Positions 1-7,436 of a stretch of DNA of 64,000 nucleotides are shown one piece after another. The stretch spans positions 1 to 64,000 of the forward strand of contig JAUXMZ010000078.1 of the NCBI GenBank assembly GCA_030683105.1. Reading direction: 5' to 3'. The notes under the pieces were generated by a model. The model was not told where the DNA came from, searched no databases, and saw only the letters and a program-made list of their open reading frames with translations. Made by a program: the position numbers and the translations under genes. The first letter of the stretch is position 1. Each line of letters opens with the position of its first letter. The stretch is from Burkholderiales bacterium (GTDB taxonomy: Bacteria > Pseudomonadota > Gammaproteobacteria > Burkholderiales > SG8-41).

Positions 1-4
1 GCGC

Positions 5-30
5 ACCCGTCAAGCGGGTATTAAAAAGAA
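5..30 (+). repeat. dispersed small palindromic repeat, type B
   Basis: The core ACCCGTCAAGCGGGT forms a 5-bp stem around TCAAG and is followed by an A-rich tail ending in GAA. Closely matching copies lie at 44411-44441 (inverted), 44571-44600 and 44654-44680, with a degenerate copy near 2514. The first 218 bases hold no gene; besides this repeat they contain a tract of TGTCC/CGTGT units (151-182) resembling one arm of the type A repeats. Confidence 0.6.
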
Positions 31-218
31 GCCTTGGCGGTTCATAAATCCGGGAATGGGGAATCGTAACCAGTGAACCATTCCTTGGTGATTAAGTGAT
101 TGAGTAATTAGTGAATCGTGAACGGTGAGCTGTTAATCTAATTCTGTTTTTCCTTCGTGTCCTTTGTGTCCTTCGTGTCTCCGCTTTAGACCTTCTTGGC
201 GGCTAATGTTTTGCGGCC

Positions 219-1208
219 TTACAACCCAGCCCGGCTCTTCCCCTTCACCGCTTTATTCACCACGTTGATCGGCCATTCGCCGGACAGGACACGGCGCACT
301 TCGTTCGGCGCGCCTTCCTGCAGACCCACCATCGCCTGTTCGCTGTACCATGCGGCGTGCGGATTGATGATCACGTTCTCGCGGTTGCGCAGTGGGTGCG
401 GATTGGGCAGCGGTTCCGGGTCCGTCGTGTCGACCGCGCAGCCGGAGATTTTTTTCGCGTCGAGCGCGCGCACCAGCGCATCGGTGTCGATCAGCGGCCC
501 GCGGCCGCAGTTGATGAGCACGGCCTTCGGTTTCATGATCCCGAAGGTCTCATCGTTCATCATCTTCTTGGTCTGTGGCATCAGCGGCGCGTGCAGCGAC
601 ACGTAGTCCGACTGTTTGAGCAGGTCGTTCAGTTCGACCTTGGTGCCGGGCACGTCGAACTGGCCTTGTTTGACGAAGGGGTCGGAGTACAGCACTTTCA
701 TGCCGAACGCGGCGGCGCGCACCGCAACCGCGCGCGAGATGTTGCCGAAGCCGACCAGACCGAGCGTGCTGCCGGCGAGGCGGAACATCGGCTTGCCGGG
801 CGGCACGGCCCACGTCCCGGCGCGCACCTGCCGGTCGTAGAACGTGATCTTGCGCGCAGCGGACAGCAGCAGCGCCATGGTGTGCTCGGCCACTTCTTCG
901 ATGCAATAGCTCGGATTGTTGGTGACGATGATGCCGGCGGCTGTCGCCGCTTCGAGATCGATAGTGTCCACGCCGATGCCGTAACGCGCAATGATCTTGC
1001 ACTTTGGCATCTTGGCCATGACGTCCGCGGTGATCGGGCCGGCGTAGGTGTTGAGCAGCGCGATGCAGTCCGCGGCTTCCGTGATGAACTCCTCGGGCTT
1101 CTTGGTCTGCAGCGGAACCAGCTCCACATCAGCGCCCAGAATTTTTCGTTCCACGTCCACGGATTCCCAGACGTAGTCGGTGAGCACCACTTTCGTTTTT
1201 CCAGCCAT
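219..1208 (-). CDS. D-2-hydroxyacid dehydrogenase, CtBP-like
   Basis: The 329-residue protein has the two-domain architecture of NAD-dependent D-2-hydroxyacid dehydrogenases. The Rossmann loop is GFGNIS at residues 153-158, where the last Gly of the usual GxGxxG is Ser. The catalytic triad is visible as Arg236 (CGRGP), Glu265 (DPEP) and His284 (NPHAAWYSE). The His motif with Trp resembles the C-terminal-binding-protein-like branch rather than PGDH or D-LDH. The ATG is preceded by AAGGAAA. It would reduce a 2-oxoacid or oxidise a D-2-hydroxyacid; the substrate cannot be told. It is the last gene of the minus-strand series and is separated from the preceding dehydrogenase by a type A repeat. 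Confidence 0.85.
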   Translation of the reverse strand: MAGKTKVVLTDYVWESVDVERKILGADVELVPLQTKKPEEFITEAADCIALLNTYAGPITADVMAKMPKCKIIARYGIGVDTIDLEAATAAGIIVTNNPSYCIEEVAEHTMALLLSAARKITFYDRQVRAGTWAVPPGKPMFRLAGSTLGLVGFGNISRAVAVRAAAFGMKVLYSDPFVKQGQFDVPGTKVELNDLLKQSDYVSLHAPLMPQTKKMMNDETFGIMKPKAVLINCGRGPLIDTDALVRALDAKKISGCAVDTTDPEPLPNPHPLRNRENVIINPHAAWYSEQAMVGLQEGAPNEVRRVLSGEWPINVVNKAVKGKSRAGL

Positions 1209-1280
1209 GTCGGTTTCCTTTTTAATTTACAAACGGCAAATCAGCCATAGACAACACAATCAGCCACAGACAAGACCATC

Positions 1281-1430
1281 AGCCACAGAGAACACAGAGA
1301 ACACAGAGAGTTACAAAATACTTAACAAAAACAATGTGTTGTGAGTAAACGGGGGCGCAAAAATGACAACATATGGTTTTTGATGACTTGGAATTCGAAT
1401 TTCTCTGTGTTCTTTGTGTCCTCTGTGGCA
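1281..1430. repeat. dispersed inverted repeat, type A (copy 1)
   Basis: The left arm (about 1281-1310) is GCCACAGAG followed by AACACAGAG units. The right arm (about 1402-1429) is the inverse, CTCTGTGTTC through CCTCTGTGGC. About 90 bp of AT-richer sequence separate the arms. Two partial left-arm motifs (AGCCATAGA, AGCCACAGA) precede it at 1242-1270. Copies lie at 11319-11430, 43011-43122 and 44466-44617, always between genes. Confidence 0.7.
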
Positions 1431-1457
1431 AATAGCTTTTGAGACAAGTCTTTGGGG

Positions 1458-2444
1458 TTACTGCTTGGCGTAGACTTCCGGGTTCCAGCAGTTCGGCGGC
1501 TGCTTGCCTTCCAGCAGCGCGAGGATGTTGTCGACCACGACATTGGCCATGCCTTCACGGACTTCCCTGATCGCGCTGCCCATGTGCGGCGTCAACACGA
1601 CATTTTCCATGGGGAACAGCGCCGGATCCGGTGTCGGCTCGTTTTCGAAGACGTCGATGCCGGCACCAGCGATCTTTTTCTCCTCGAGCGCGCGCACCAG
1701 CGCTTTTTCGTCGATGATGGGGCCGCGCGCGGTATTGACGATATAGGCCGTCGGTTTCATCAGACCGAATTCGCGATCGCTGATCAGATGCCGGGTCTCG
1801 GGCGTGAGCTTGATGTTGATGGACACGATGTCCGATTGAGACAGCACGTCATCGAACGGCATCCAGGTCATGCCGAGCGCTTTTTCTTCACTTTCCGGCC
1901 GCTGCTTGCGGCTGTAGTACAGCACTTTCATCTTGAAGCCGCGCGCGCGCTCCACCATGGCGCGGCCGATGCCGCCCATGCCGATGACGCCCAGCGTTTT
2001 GCCGGAAACGGCGCCGCCTTCGAGGTAAGAGGACTGGGAGCCTGGAAACACGCCGGTACGGACCAGGCGGTCGCCTTCAACCGTCCGGCGCACGACCGAC
2101 AGCAGCAGCGCCCAGGCGATGTCCGCGGTTGCGTCGTCGACGAGCAGGGCGGGGATGGTCGTCACCGGAATGTTGTGGGCCGTCGCCGCGGCGATATCGA
2201 TGTCGGCCGGCGTGATGGTCATCGAGGCCACCGCCTTGAGCTTGGGATTGGCATCGATCACTTCGCGGGGGACGCGATCGTGCAGCAGGCAGAACAGGAT
2301 GTCGCACTCTTTGGCCGCGGCGATCAGTTCATCCCTGGTCATGATGTGCTTCGCGTCGGTGTTCCATTTCACGTCCGCGACTTTTTGCAGTCGCGCAATG
2401 GCGCTTTGGGCTACGGGCTGGGTGATGTATATGCGTTGACGCAT
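1458..2444 (-). CDS. D-2-hydroxyacid dehydrogenase, glycerate/hydroxypyruvate type
   Basis: The 328-residue protein resembles D-glycerate (hydroxypyruvate/glyoxylate) dehydrogenases. It has the dinucleotide-binding loop GMGGIG at 155-160, and catalytic Arg240 (TARGP), Glu269 (ENEP) and His287 (TPHMGS). It probably catalyses NAD(P)H-dependent reduction of a 2-oxoacid in the cytoplasm. It lies in the same direction as the CtBP-like paralogue downstream but about 250 bp away, so the two may be transcribed separately. The family is certain, the substrate is not. Confidence 0.85.
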   Translation of the reverse strand: MRQRIYITQPVAQSAIARLQKVADVKWNTDAKHIMTRDELIAAAKECDILFCLLHDRVPREVIDANPKLKAVASMTITPADIDIAAATAHNIPVTTIPALLVDDATADIAWALLLSVVRRTVEGDRLVRTGVFPGSQSSYLEGGAVSGKTLGVIGMGGIGRAMVERARGFKMKVLYYSRKQRPESEEKALGMTWMPFDDVLSQSDIVSINIKLTPETRHLISDREFGLMKPTAYIVNTARGPIIDEKALVRALEEKKIAGAGIDVFENEPTPDPALFPMENVVLTPHMGSAIREVREGMANVVVDNILALLEGKQPPNCWNPEVYAKQ

Positions 2445-2513
2445 TAGGCCTCCGGCCGTAAGGTGAGAGGAGTGAGGCGTGAGGAGGAAAACCGGGGTTT
2501 ACCGGCATGCTCA

Positions 2514-2533
2514 TCAAGCGGGTTTTTAAAAAT
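2514..2533 (+). repeat. degenerate type B repeat
   Basis: TCAAGCGGGT followed by an A/T tract matches the right half of the type B palindrome seen at 5-30 and 44571-44600. The left half (ACCCG) is degraded to GCTCA. Confidence 0.35.
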
Positions 2534-2544
2534 ATCCGGCTGTT

Positions 2545-3192
2545 TCATTTGTTTGGCACGTCCTTGCTGCTCTCGCAGATCCTGCACGCGTAATCTTCGA
2601 GCGCGCTGGCGGTGACGCCCACGGCTCCGTGCTGCCTGCGGTTGTATTCCTCGGACTCGAGCTCGGTGCGGAACGAATCGTTGAGGCGGTTGATCATGTT
2701 GAACATAGCGCAGGCCATGGAGATTTCGACAATTTCGGCATCATTGAATTCCTTGCGCAGCGCTTCCCAGACCTTGTTGTCGCGTTTCGCGGTATTCAGC
2801 GTCATCGCTTCCGACCAGGCGATCACGGCTTTTTCCCGGTCGTTGAACAGCGGGCTCGCCTTGTAATCGCCTTTTAACGCGTCGAACTCTTCGTCCTTAA
2901 GTCCCAGTGCTTGACCAAGCACGTAATTGTGTTCTGTTCAGTAATGGCAGTCGTTGATGGTGGAGGTTTTCAACACCGCGAGATTGCGCAGGCGCACATC
3001 CGACACGGCGCCGGCCTTGGGCTGGCGCACGGCGGCGACCAGCGGCAGAAACCAGCGCGCAACGTACGGACTGTGGCACAGGATGCGCACCAGGTTCGCG
3101 GTGCGGCCCAGCAGCTGGTTGGAGGTGTCGAATACCTGCTTGACGACGCCGGTGGCTTCTTCGTCGCTGATGCCCTTGAGGCGCTGAGTCAT
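2545..3192 (-). CDS. AhpD/carboxymuconolactone-decarboxylase-like selenoprotein, TGA read as Sec85
   Basis: Two collinear halves in one frame, 84 and 130 codons, are separated by a single TGA at 2940-2938. Together they make a 215-residue AhpD/CMD-fold protein. The TGA falls exactly where the family has the second cysteine of its redox centre: C82-H-Y-[TGA]-T-E-H88, a CxxC...H site read here as CxxU...H. A perfect 6-bp hairpin with loop GGUC follows in the mRNA, its loop starting 25 nt from the U of UGA, as expected for a bacterial SECIS. The downstream half keeps good coding sequence, with a second Cys pair near the C-terminus (CRIC). Family members act as alkylhydroperoxidase-type thiol reductases. 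It sits 18 bp after the PEP-synthase-like gene and is probably cotranscribed. The alternative, a nonsense mutation or sequencing error, would not explain the hairpin. GTG at 2922 could be a spurious internal start. Confidence 0.82.
2907..2940 (-). promoter_or_regulatory. bacterial SECIS hairpin after UGA of the AhpD-like gene
   Basis: On the minus strand the UGA (2940-2938) is followed after 15 nt by the stem GUGCUU (2922-2917), the loop GGUC (2916-2913) and the complementary AAGCAC (2912-2907). The E. coli fdhF SECIS has the loop GGUCU at nt 22-26 counted from the U of UGA; here GGUC occupies nt 25-28. The stem is perfect and the loop has the G-then-U that SelB recognises. Confidence 0.75.
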
Positions 3193-3210
3193 GAAGTGTT
3201 CCCTGTGAGG

Positions 3211-4506
3211 TCAGGCGTTCTGTATCCAGCGCACCACGCCCGCGACGCCGTCGACGGAGATGCGCACGCCGTCGGGTATGCGCGTGGTGGCTTCGTGCAC
3301 ACCGAGCACCATGGGTATGCCGCGCTCGCGCGCGAGCGAGGCGAGGTGAGATGTGCTGCCGCCGCGCTCGGCGACGACGCCGGCAACCCGCGTCAGGATC
3401 TCGCTGAGCGCCGGGCCGGCGACTTTTGTCACCAGGATGTCTCCAGGGTTGACACGCTCGAGTTCGCACTCGCAGTTCACGATGCGCGCCTCGCCTTCGC
3501 CCCAGCCTATGCCGGCCGGATGGCCGTTAAGACGCGGGTGCTGCAGCCAGACTTTGTCGGGTTCACGCGCCTTCTCCATGTGCAGCGGACGGCTCTGCAG
3601 CATTTTGAATCCGCTGTCATCCATTGCCCATTCGATTTCAACCGGGATGCCCGCAAAATCTTCCGCCCGGCGCACCAACGCGCCAAGTTCGGCAGCCTGG
3701 TCCCGGCTCAGACACGGCTTGCTGATCATCGCCTTGGGCGCAACCCGGGTGGCGGATTCGGCGCCATGGCCGCAGCCGACGATATGATCCTTGCGGCCTG
3801 CGACTACATGCAGGACTTTTCCTTCGGCGCTCAGTTCGTAACGGTCAGGGGTCACTTCTCCCTGGGCGATGGCCGAGCCCAGTCCCCATGTAGCACTCAG
3901 CAACATGCCGCCATCGGCAGTGCGGCTCAAGCCGCCCCCGGACGCGCGCGCCGCGACCAGCGGCTGGATCAGCACGCCCATGGCCGTATCCGCTGGATCG
4001 GAATTGTTGGTGGCCATGTAGCGCAGCACGCGGGTCATCCACAGCGCGGCCCAGCACGAGCGCACAGCGGTGATGAAATCCGATTCGGTTTCGAGCCCGA
4101 TGAAACTTTCGAACTGGCCGGCAAAACTGGCGCCGAAACGATCCTCGACCAGGGCCGACGAACGCACGCAGGTCTGGGCACCGTTGGTCCTGGCTTTCAG
4201 GTCCCGCCATGCAGCAAGCAGCGGATTCAGAATCTCGGGAATGATGGGGTTGTCCAGCAGTCCGAGTTTCATGTTCAGCGCATGACGCCGGGCCTTGGCG
4301 CTGTCCCTTTCGGCGAATACGCCGCGCGCAGTCTCTTCCAGACCGAGGGTGGCAACCTGTTTGCGATACGCTGCGGCGTCGAGGCAAAAACCGTCGGGTA
4401 TGGGCAGGCCGGCGCGCCCCAGCGCCGCCTGATTGGCGGCTTTGGGGCCGAAACGGTTTGCGTCACACGCTTCAGCGGCGGTGACGGGTACGACGTATGA
4501 ATTCAT
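3211..4506 (-). CDS. PEP-synthase/PPDK-like two-domain protein
   Basis: The 431-residue protein has an N-terminal PPDK/PEP-synthase ATP-grasp region (about 15-310, with VRSSA at 114-118 and a QSRPL ending at 304-308). A swivelling phosphohistidine domain follows, with the catalytic His387 in GGSTSHLAS. The C-terminal PEP/pyruvate-binding TIM barrel of full PpsA or PPDK (over 750 residues) is absent. Such proteins could transfer phosphate from ATP to the mobile His and on to an unknown acceptor, as rifampin phosphotransferases do with a different domain order. Genuine PEP synthesis is unlikely. It ends 18 bp before the AhpD-like selenoprotein gene, which suggests one operon. Confidence 0.75.
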   Translation of the reverse strand: MNSYVVPVTAAEACDANRFGPKAANQAALGRAGLPIPDGFCLDAAAYRKQVATLGLEETARGVFAERDSAKARRHALNMKLGLLDNPIIPEILNPLLAAWRDLKARTNGAQTCVRSSALVEDRFGASFAGQFESFIGLETESDFITAVRSCWAALWMTRVLRYMATNNSDPADTAMGVLIQPLVAARASGGGLSRTADGGMLLSATWGLGSAIAQGEVTPDRYELSAEGKVLHVVAGRKDHIVGCGHGAESATRVAPKAMISKPCLSRDQAAELGALVRRAEDFAGIPVEIEWAMDDSGFKMLQSRPLHMEKAREPDKVWLQHPRLNGHPAGIGWGEGEARIVNCECELERVNPGDILVTKVAGPALSEILTRVAGVVAERGGSTSHLASLARERGIPMVLGVHEATTRIPDGVRISVDGVAGVVRWIQNA

Positions 4507-4608
4507 CGGAATGGTTCCTTAATACTCGCCGTTATAGATCGCGAGATGCGTGCAGAACACGGCGGTGGCGCCAATCCTCACCGCCAGGCGGCATGGGCGG
4601 CTGATGAT

Positions 4609-4653
4609 GCCGAAACGCCGCGGCGCTTCGTGCGCCGCGGTTCGTGTTTCGGC
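4609..4653. terminator. strong GC-rich hairpin downstream of the M24 gene
   Basis: CCGCGGCGC and GCGCCGCGG pair perfectly around TTCGT. The stem is extended outward by CCGAAACG against a near complement ending in TTTCGG. It lies just after the minus-strand M24 gene. There is no U-run, so it may be a Rho-assisted terminator, an mRNA-stabilising element or a REP-like repeat. Confidence 0.4.
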
Positions 4654-4674
4654 AATGCTTTCCATCTGAACGGC

Positions 4675-5952
4675 TTAGGTGCCCGGCAGTTTCCCGTAAT
4701 TGCAATAGCCCGGCATCGGGTCCACGACCGTGATCTGCTCGACCGGGAAGTTGGACACGATTTCAACGCCGTCCTTTTTGACGATGAGCATTTCCTCGAT
4801 GCGCACGCCCCACTGGTGCGACTTGCCGTGCTGGGTCTCCAGCGCGAACGTCATGCCTTCCTTGATTTCGAGCGGGTGATCGAGCGACCAGATGCGCGAA
4901 ATGACCGGCTGGTCGTACTGCGCGAGGCCGAGTCCGTGGCCCCACAGGTTGGCGGCGGCTTGATCTTCCTCTTCGTAGCCCCAGGCTTCTTTCGCCGACG
5001 GCCACTTCAAGGCGATGTCGCGGGTGGTGACGCCGGGCTTGACCACTTTGATCGAGTCGTAGAGCCACTTCAGCGCGGTGGCGTAGTAATCCTTCTGCTC
5101 CTGATTCGGCTCCCTGCCCACCATGTAGGTGCGGTAGTAGCAGGACTTGTAGCCGTTCCAGGTCAGTGCGGCCAGATCCATGAACACCATGTCACCCGGT
5201 TTGATGATGCGGTCGGAGAAGTTGCGCCAGTTGGGCCAGGTGTTGAGCCCCGAGGAGACGATCACGTCCTCGACATCCTCCATACCCGGGATGTTGTAGA
5301 GGAACTGCATGATGTGCGCGGTGAGCTGGTTTTCGGTCAGCCCCGGCTTCAGGAACTTCATGAATTCCCAGTGCGCGGCGTCACCAATGGCGCCGACCTG
5401 GCGGAAGCATTCCTGCTCGTCCTGGTTCTTGACTGCGCGCGCTTCCATCATCGGCGTCATGCCGTCGGTCCAGTCGAGCTTGGCATCCTTGAATGCCTGG
5501 ATCATGTTGATGTCGACGAAGTCCACGCCGAGCTTGCCGCCCGCGCAGTTGGCTTTTTTCATTTCCTGGACGATCGCGTTGGTGAACTTCTTGACCTGCT
5601 GGGTTGAGGCCGGGCCCGCCGCGCCCTTGATCCAGGCGTAGGAATAGCGGATATGGTCCTTGGGGATCCACGGCGAGTGCTTGGCGATGTGCTCGCCGAT
5701 GTCGCCCTGTTCGAACAGCACGGGCGCGTCGTCGCCGCACAGCATCGCATAACGCAGGCCGGGCTTCAGCTTGTTCCAGCCCGGGGTGAGGGTGGCGGTC
5801 ACATAACGGACGTTCTCGTCGTACATGAGCAACATCGCGCTCAGTCCGTGTTCTTTCATTTTCGCCCGGGCGCGCTCGAGACGGTACTTGCGCAGCCGGT
5901 CCCAGTTGACGCGTTCCTGCCAGTCCAAACCTACCATGCCGACATTTGCCAT
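4675..5952 (-). CDS. M24 (Xaa-Pro peptidase / DddP-like) family protein with altered metal site
   Basis: The 425-residue protein has a creatinase-like N-terminal domain (about 1-175) and a pita-bread C-terminal domain. Metal ligands visible are Asp259 (FMDLAAL), His339 (GHGLGL), Glu372 (LETQ) and Glu386 (RIEE). The expected second Asp (D..TRT in aminopeptidase P) is replaced in SCYYRT by Cys271. The overall form resembles the non-peptidase DddP branch (M24-fold DMSP lyase) as much as true proline peptidases. With a changed ligand it may bind one metal or act on a non-peptide substrate. It is the next gene after a Bug receptor in the same direction, 432 bp away. The family is certain, the reaction unknown. 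Confidence 0.8.
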   Translation of the reverse strand: MANVGMVGLDWQERVNWDRLRKYRLERARAKMKEHGLSAMLLMYDENVRYVTATLTPGWNKLKPGLRYAMLCGDDAPVLFEQGDIGEHIAKHSPWIPKDHIRYSYAWIKGAAGPASTQQVKKFTNAIVQEMKKANCAGGKLGVDFVDINMIQAFKDAKLDWTDGMTPMMEARAVKNQDEQECFRQVGAIGDAAHWEFMKFLKPGLTENQLTAHIMQFLYNIPGMEDVEDVIVSSGLNTWPNWRNFSDRIIKPGDMVFMDLAALTWNGYKSCYYRTYMVGREPNQEQKDYYATALKWLYDSIKVVKPGVTTRDIALKWPSAKEAWGYEEEDQAAANLWGHGLGLAQYDQPVISRIWSLDHPLEIKEGMTFALETQHGKSHQWGVRIEEMLIVKKDGVEIVSNFPVEQITVVDPMPGYCNYGKLPGT

Positions 5953-6384
5953 TTCTGCTCTCCAGTTAATCGTCGTTGTTATAAAGCACCAGCTTGAACA
6001 TCCAATATCCGCCTGCGCTGGCTGTATTACATGACGCGCTGCATGCTGCAGCGCGCCGGATTAAGAATCATGTTAATCGGATCGGTCTCGAACAACCCCG
6101 GGCCCGCGAGGGTGGGGGTGATTTCCGGCATCGGGACCCCTTGCGGGGACATGAAAAACAATGCGTGGAATCAAATATTATCAACCGGAAAAAATTTAGC
6201 ATGCACGAGGGAAAAACTCAAGCTGCCTTTATCGTTTTTTTGACTGGAATCAATGATGATGTGATTAGTTCGCGATCTGGAAACCGACCGGCGTTGCCAA
6301 TAATGGAAATATTTTCTATCGACAGCGCCGGTCTTGTAGCATCAGGTCTGTGCGGATGCCGGATCGCAACCCGCGGCATTACGA
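5953..6384. other. intergenic stretch without a supported gene
   Basis: This 432-bp region is AT-richer than its surroundings. Open frames across it lack a good ribosome site and resemble no family. It separates the Bug gene end (6385) from the M24 start (5952) and probably carries the M24 promoter, but no convincing -35/-10 pair could be assigned. Confidence 0.5.
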
Positions 6385-7377
6385 TCAATCGACGGTGATG
6401 CCCGTGGCCTTGACAATTTTGGCCCAGCGCTCGCTATCCTTTTTCATGAAGTCATGAAACTCCTGCGGTGACTTGCTGGTGACCACCGTTACACCGCCCG
6501 TTGCCAGACGATCCTTGACCTCGGGCAGTGCCATGACTTTGATGATGGCAGCGTAGAGCTTGTCGATGATCGGCTTCGGCGTTCCCGCCGGGGCCAGCAA
6601 ACCCTGCCATGAACCTACCGTCATGCTCGGAAAGCCCTGTTCCGCCATGGTCGGGATGTCCTTGACGGCTTCCACGCGCTCCGGCGCGACCACGCCCAGC
6701 CCGCGGACTTTCCCGTCCCTGATGAAGTTGATGGCCGAAGACAGCGTGGTGAACATCAACTGGGTTTCGCCGCTGATCAGGCCGATGACCGCGGGCCCCG
6801 CGCCGCCTTTGTACGGGATGTGCACCATCTTGATTTTGGCTTCGAGGATGAGGCCTTCCATTTCCATCCGGTTCGCGCTGCCGGCCCCAGGGGACCCGAA
6901 GTTAAGATCACCAGGGCGCCGTTTCGCCAGCGCGATCAGTTCCTTCACGTTCTTGACCGGAAGCGAGGGATGCACGATCAGGGAGCCCGGCACGTCGACG
7001 ACCTGCGTGATCGGCGCAAAGTCCTGCAGCGGCTTGGTCGTCAGCACCTTGTAGATATTGGGGTTGATGGTCAGCGTGCCGACGTTGCCCTGATACAGGG
7101 TGTAGCCATCGGGCGCCGCGCGGGCGGCGAATTCCATGCCGATATTGCCGGCCGCGCCGGGGCGGTTGTCGGAAATGATCTGCTGACCCAGCAGTTTGGA
7201 GAGCGGAATGGCAATGATGCGGCCCACAAAATCCGATGCGCCGCCCGGCGAGAACGGAATCACTTGCCGTATGGTTTTGCTGGGGTAATCCGCCGCGCCC
7301 TGCGCCAGGACGCCGCCTGCGAAACCCAAGGCGGCAGCCCCGCAAAGCATTAGTTTGAACCCTTTGGACAGTTTCAT
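6385..7377 (-). CDS. Bug/TctC periplasmic solute-binding protein
   Basis: The 330-residue protein starts with a Sec signal peptide (basic n-region, hydrophobic core, probable cleavage after VLA at about residue 25). Family motifs are SPGGASD in the first ligand loop, SDNRPGAAGN, APDGYTL and IPYKGGAGP. It should bind a carboxylate or similar anion in the periplasm. No TctA/TctB membrane genes are nearby. It follows the CocE/NonD hydrolase gene by 59 bp in the same direction, so the receptor may capture a substrate or product of that hydrolase. Confidence 0.9.
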   Translation of the reverse strand: MKLSKGFKLMLCGAAALGFAGGVLAQGAADYPSKTIRQVIPFSPGGASDFVGRIIAIPLSKLLGQQIISDNRPGAAGNIGMEFAARAAPDGYTLYQGNVGTLTINPNIYKVLTTKPLQDFAPITQVVDVPGSLIVHPSLPVKNVKELIALAKRRPGDLNFGSPGAGSANRMEMEGLILEAKIKMVHIPYKGGAGPAVIGLISGETQLMFTTLSSAINFIRDGKVRGLGVVAPERVEAVKDIPTMAEQGFPSMTVGSWQGLLAPAGTPKPIIDKLYAAIIKVMALPEVKDRLATGGVTVVTSKSPQEFHDFMKKDSERWAKIVKATGITVD

Positions 7378-7436
7378 GTGCTGACTCCTTGTTTACGCTG
7401 TGTATTGAAGATGTTGAAGTGGCTCTGCCGGCCCGC

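Noticed and set aside
357-1250. Long plus-strand open frame opposite the first dehydrogenase gene
   Set aside because: It is rich in Arg/His/Gly in the way antisense frames of GC-rich genes are, has no family features, and lies wholly opposite a gene with intact catalytic motifs.
1281-1430. CACAGAGA repeats as a CRISPR array
   Set aside because: Units are 9-10 bp without spacers, arranged as an inverted pair. No cas genes are near.
2938-2940. TGA as a simple nonsense mutation (pseudogene)
   Set aside because: It falls precisely at the active-site Cys, both halves remain well-formed, and a SECIS-like hairpin follows. Kept only as the alternative hypothesis.
2911-4500. 529-codon plus-strand open frame
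   Set aside because: It is antisense to the PEP-synthase-like gene, whose minus-strand product has clear domain motifs.
5994-6398. 134-codon plus-strand open frame in the gap before the first Bug gene
   Set aside because: No ribosome site, no similarity and unusual composition. It overlaps the end of the convergent Bug gene.
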